From assembly GCA_963965975.1 (NCBI GenBank), contig OZ014411.1, forward strand, positions 23,915,249 to 23,979,248: DNA of 64,000 nucleotides, given 5' to 3'. The notes beneath the pieces are model-generated. The model saw nothing but the letters and a program-made list of their open reading frames with translations, had not been told where the DNA came from and made no database searches. Positions within the stretch are counted from its first letter, which is position 1. Each line of letters starts with the position of its first letter. The position numbers and the translations under genes are program-made. Below are positions 60,996-64,000 of the stretch, piece after piece. This stretch comes from Xestospongia bergquistia. Its lineage: Eukaryota; Porifera; Demospongiae; Haplosclerida; Petrosiidae.

Positions 60996-62385
60996 AGAGC
61001 TTCATTTGGTACGACTAAGTACTGCTCATTCTTTCTCAGAGGAGTGCAATGTGCTAAACCAGTATGTTGTACAACAACATTAATTTAGTTATTTAATCTT
61101 TTTTTTAATATACTATATACATGGACTATATATTATATGTGTGTTACAAATTATGACCTGATTTGTAATAAGGGACTGCTTTTGTCAAAACATTTGTGTC
61201 CTGATTTGTAAAAGGATCACTGTTGAAACACCTCAAAAAAACAATTTTGTATACATAGTTATCATGAATAGTTATACATATATACTAAAATTGTTTTTAA
61301 TATGTCTTATCAATGGTCCCTTTTTCACAAAACAGGTCACAAATGTTTTGCCAGTAGTAGTCCCTTATTGCAAATCAGGTCACAAATACTGACAAACATA
61401 ATAGTTGTTATACATAGTGGACAATAATATAATTATTTAGCAATACATCTTATCTTTAGAAAGCAGCATGTCTAAATATTATATTTTATTTTATTTATTA
61501 CAATACACTATACTATTATGATACTAAAATGTATTTCTCTTGTAGGATTGTATGTATCTTCATGAACTTGGTGAAGAGGAGGCTAGTTTTACTAAAGAAG
61601 ATATGCAGCAAGGGTAAGTACATATACTAGATACTATATATAGTTCATAGAGAAGGAAAAGGCATTGGCTATTCTTCTCATACAATTCTAGTATACACTA
61701 CACTTGGTGTGTACATACATTGTATGATACGATTTCAATACAGAAAGTGATATGAGTCTTGAATGAGTCAAACTGTTAAGTGATTATTATTGTACTATAC
61801 GCTTAAAAGACATTATGTGGAACAGTTTTTCAATTACTGTACATTTTTTAACACTAATATTATTTGAGTCTTTTAAATTTAGTGATTTTAAACTTACTGA
61901 TTTAGAGTCTCGTGTACAAACCAGAAAAAATAATAAAAAAATAATAAAAAAATAAAAATAAAAAAAATAAAAAGCCAGAACTTACAAGAAAATAATTTTA
62001 GTTTTTTTATGTAAATGTACATGGATTTTCTATGATGATATTGTGACTGTTTCAGCCATTTAAGCTTGTAAATTGTTTACTTAATGGTATTGTAATAATA
62101 TCAATTACATAATTATGTATATATTGTCATTTTGTTACAGCAAACATCAGGATTATGAGATAGCTACATTAGAAGCAGCTAATGCTGTACAATGTCCTGT
62201 TAAAGAAAATCCACCAAAGAGGTACATTTAATAATGAATGGATATGGATTGAATTTTAATGGATGTCTTGTGATCTATCCATTTATATTTACAGGACACC
62301 ATCAACAAAAAGTAAACAACAACAACAACAATCAAATAATAAATCTACTGACAATAGTAGTAAACAAGGTAAGGTAACTTGTAAA

Positions 62386-62417
<32 letters not shown>

Positions 62418-64000
62418 ATGTGTGTGTCTGTGTGTCTGTGTCTGTGTGTCTGTGTCTGTGTGATTAAAGGAATACTTTTTAAGTGAACAATGTTGGCTTT
62501 TTAGTAGTATATGTACATATACACAGAATAGAATTTAGTTTCTATTTACTATAATTATGTGCATAAAGAATTTTGCTAGTTTAAAAGAGCTTTTTCTGAC
62601 TTACATGTGCTGAAAATACCTCAATGTTAAGACATGCAATTAGTCTAATAAAGGACTATTATTAATTGCTGTTAAAAATTAACAGCAAACAGAAAATATC
62701 ATAAGAATTAAAAAATTATTTGTATTTAATATTGATATGTAACATACACATACATGTACATGTACATAATTCTGTATTTAATTTTGATTTGTAATAAATT
62801 TTTAATTAGTAATCTTAATTAATATTTATAGGAACAGAGTCTGCTCTTCCACTAAGTGCTAACTGGTAAGATCTTATCAACATGTTGTTAACTTCTACTT
62901 AATAATGATATATTACATGTACATGTTCATGACGAGTACTTTTATGATTGACTGATCAATTCAATGATTTAATTATTTTTTTTAAAATTCAGGGGCTCAA
63001 AACAAGATAAGATCTCACGTTCTCGTAGTAAAGACAAACAACACCCTCCCTCATTAAAGCAACAACAAAGTATCAGTCACACCCACAAACCACACCCCTT
63101 ACCACTGCAACGAGCACATTCCCACCCTGTTCACGTTAATCCAACAACTATCAAAGGAACTGAAGAATTTGAAACTGAAAGCAGTGATCAAGGGGTTAAA
63201 AATGATAGCCCTGTTTCATTAAGTAGCTCTGCAGAAAGTTTAACATTGTCTACAGGAAGTACAGGTACTTCGGTAAAGAGAAGTAATTCTCTTTCCCATG
63301 AGGCAAGCAAGGGCATGCATACTTTGACAGTTCATTGTACCTCTGATGTATCTAGTGATGTAACATCAGAACATGATGTACTCGATAAAGACAGTTTTGA
63401 GGGGACATCATCTGGTGTCCCTTCATTAGTTGATACGAACAGTGCCCTAAGCCCCTTTAATCACACTCATCAAAATAGTTCATTATCAGATCCTGCAGTA
63501 ACAGAGATCGAGGAACAGAGTAGATCTATAGGTATGTGGTCTGAAGAAAATGATGATCATGTAAACAGCTACAATATGTGGAGTGATTCTGCTCATGAGA
63601 TTGAAAATGAAATGAACTTGCTACCTGTTGATGGTCAGTACTTAATACTGCATGTATTATAATACTGTGGTATAATGTTGTATTATAATACTGTAGTATA
63701 ATGTTATATTATAATACTGTGGTATAATGTTATATTATAATACTGTGGTATTATAATGTTATATTATAATACTGTGGTATGATGTTATATTATTATACTG
63801 TGGTATAATGTCATATTATTATACTGTGGTATGATGTTATATTATTATACTGTGGTATGATGTCATATTATTATACTGTGGTATGATGTCATGTTATTAT
63901 ACTGTGGTATGATGTCATATTTTATTATACTGTGGTATGATGTCATATTATTATACTGTGGTATGATGTTATATTATTATACTGTGGTATGATGTCATGT
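56731..64000 (+). CDS. CNOT4: CCR4-NOT subunit 4, RING-RRM-CCCH E3 ligase (3' end outside window)
   Basis: Coding exons: 56731-56745, 56968-57036, 57145-57210, 57725-57771, 58513-58602, 59616-59676, 59726-59812, 60836-60936, 60998-61061, 61546-61613, 62141-62221, 62295-62368, 62832-62865, 62993-63633; more lie beyond the window. The start MDEPE joins a C4C4 RING (CPLCLEPLAIDDINFYPCEC, CRFCWHRIRTDEGGRCPHC). A basic coiled segment follows (KLKEKSRKKNHEKKQKIVES), then an RRM (NLVFVLGLSPRLADPE, GKFGKIYKVVI, SAYVTYQRPEDA) and a CCCH finger (CSFFLRGVQCAKPDCMYLH). The C-terminal part is Ser/Gln-rich and disordered. It acts as ubiquitin ligase of the CCR4-NOT deadenylase and in ribosome-associated quality control. 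One intron (59677-59725) uses a GC donor. Several introns carry CT or GT runs and MITEs. Confidence 0.95.
58768..58902. mobile_element. MITE in a CNOT4 intron (type 1)
   Basis: GTGGTTGCTGCACAGTCATT at the left pairs with AATGGCTGCACAGCAACCAC at the right; length about 135 bp; non-coding. Confidence 0.8.
58984..59190. mobile_element. MITE in a CNOT4 intron (type 2, copy 1)
   Basis: TGACCACTGTTAAAACACTT on the left pairs with ATGTTTTAACAGTGGTC on the right, with outer GTGACC/GGTCA motifs. A related copy lies at about 61155-61395. Confidence 0.8.
61155..61395. mobile_element. MITE in a CNOT4 intron (type 2, copy 2)
   Basis: Shares ACAATTTTGTATACATA, CAGGTCACAAATGTTTTGCCAG and GCAAATCAGGTCA with 58984-59190 in the same orientation; its inverted ends are more diverged. 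Confidence 0.75.
61919..61973. repeat. A-rich (AATAAAAA)n tract in a CNOT4 intron
   Basis: Short A-rich repeat of AATAAAAA/ATAAAA units between exons 61546-61613 and 62141-62221. Confidence 0.8.
62386..62462 (+). repeat. (TG)n microsatellite with TGTC variants in a CNOT4 intron
   Basis: TG dinucleotides with interspersed TCTG, starting 18 bp after the donor of exon 62295-62368. Open frames reading into it are artefacts. Confidence 0.95.
63655..64000 (+). repeat. Minisatellite of about 26-bp units, running off the window
   Basis: Repeats of TATTATACTGTGGTATGATG-like units, period about 26 bp, with a shorter variant (TAATACTGTGGTATAATGT) at the left end. At least 12 units lie in the intron after the CNOT4 exon ending at 63633. 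Confidence 0.93.

Noticed and set aside
63655-64000. CRISPR-like array
   Set aside because: Units are contiguous with no spacers; this is a plain minisatellite in an intron.

Overview
The window looks like nuclear DNA from an early-branching metazoan, most likely a demosponge such as Amphimedon (an inference). It is strongly AT-rich. Genes are split by many short GT-AG introns and sit close together. Short palindromic elements are common, and domains such as Death, NLR-type helical, Kunitz and VWA occur in unusual combinations. No prokaryotic features, rRNA, tRNA or CRISPR were seen.

Layout: (1) 233-8635, minus: an 18-exon secreted mosaic protein (signal peptide, stanniocalcin-like Cys-rich region, VWA with full MIDAS, three Kunitz and several TIL/Cys-rich modules). 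(2) 9.4-12.4 kb: decayed partial copies of its 5' half. (3) 12.4-22.6 kb and 32.2-42.3 kb: two copies of a ~10 kb unit. Each holds a small two-helix membrane protein gene (intact in unit 1, frameshifted in unit 2) and a large minus-strand gene. The large gene joins the post-NACHT helical region of NLR proteins, with no NACHT or LRR, to a C-terminal protein kinase whose DFG motif reads DFD. (4) 22.7-26.9 kb: a graveyard with a Tigger/pogo-type transposase, a truncated third kinase-gene copy, remnants of the secreted-protein family, retroelement pieces and a Ulp1-like protease pseudogene. (5) 27.0-28.9 kb, plus: a Death domain, coiled-coil, LRR gene. (6) 29.6-31.4 kb: more secreted-protein remnant and an antisense Ty3/Gypsy pol fragment. 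(7) 44.5-51.2 kb, minus: two tandem relatives of the Death-LRR gene; the 44.5-47.2 kb one has lost its Death-domain exon. (8) 54.1-64.0 kb: DCPS (minus) and CNOT4 (plus, running off the end) start head to head about 240 bp apart.

The first 52 kb reads as a fast-evolving, repeatedly duplicated accessory locus, rich in domains used elsewhere in innate immunity and programmed cell death. The last 10 kb is conserved housekeeping mRNA-decay genes. Gene models were assembled by eye: GT-AG (one GC-AG) junctions were chosen so that reading phase is kept across every exon, and the summed coding lengths are multiples of three. Family assignments come from recognised motifs; no database search was run.
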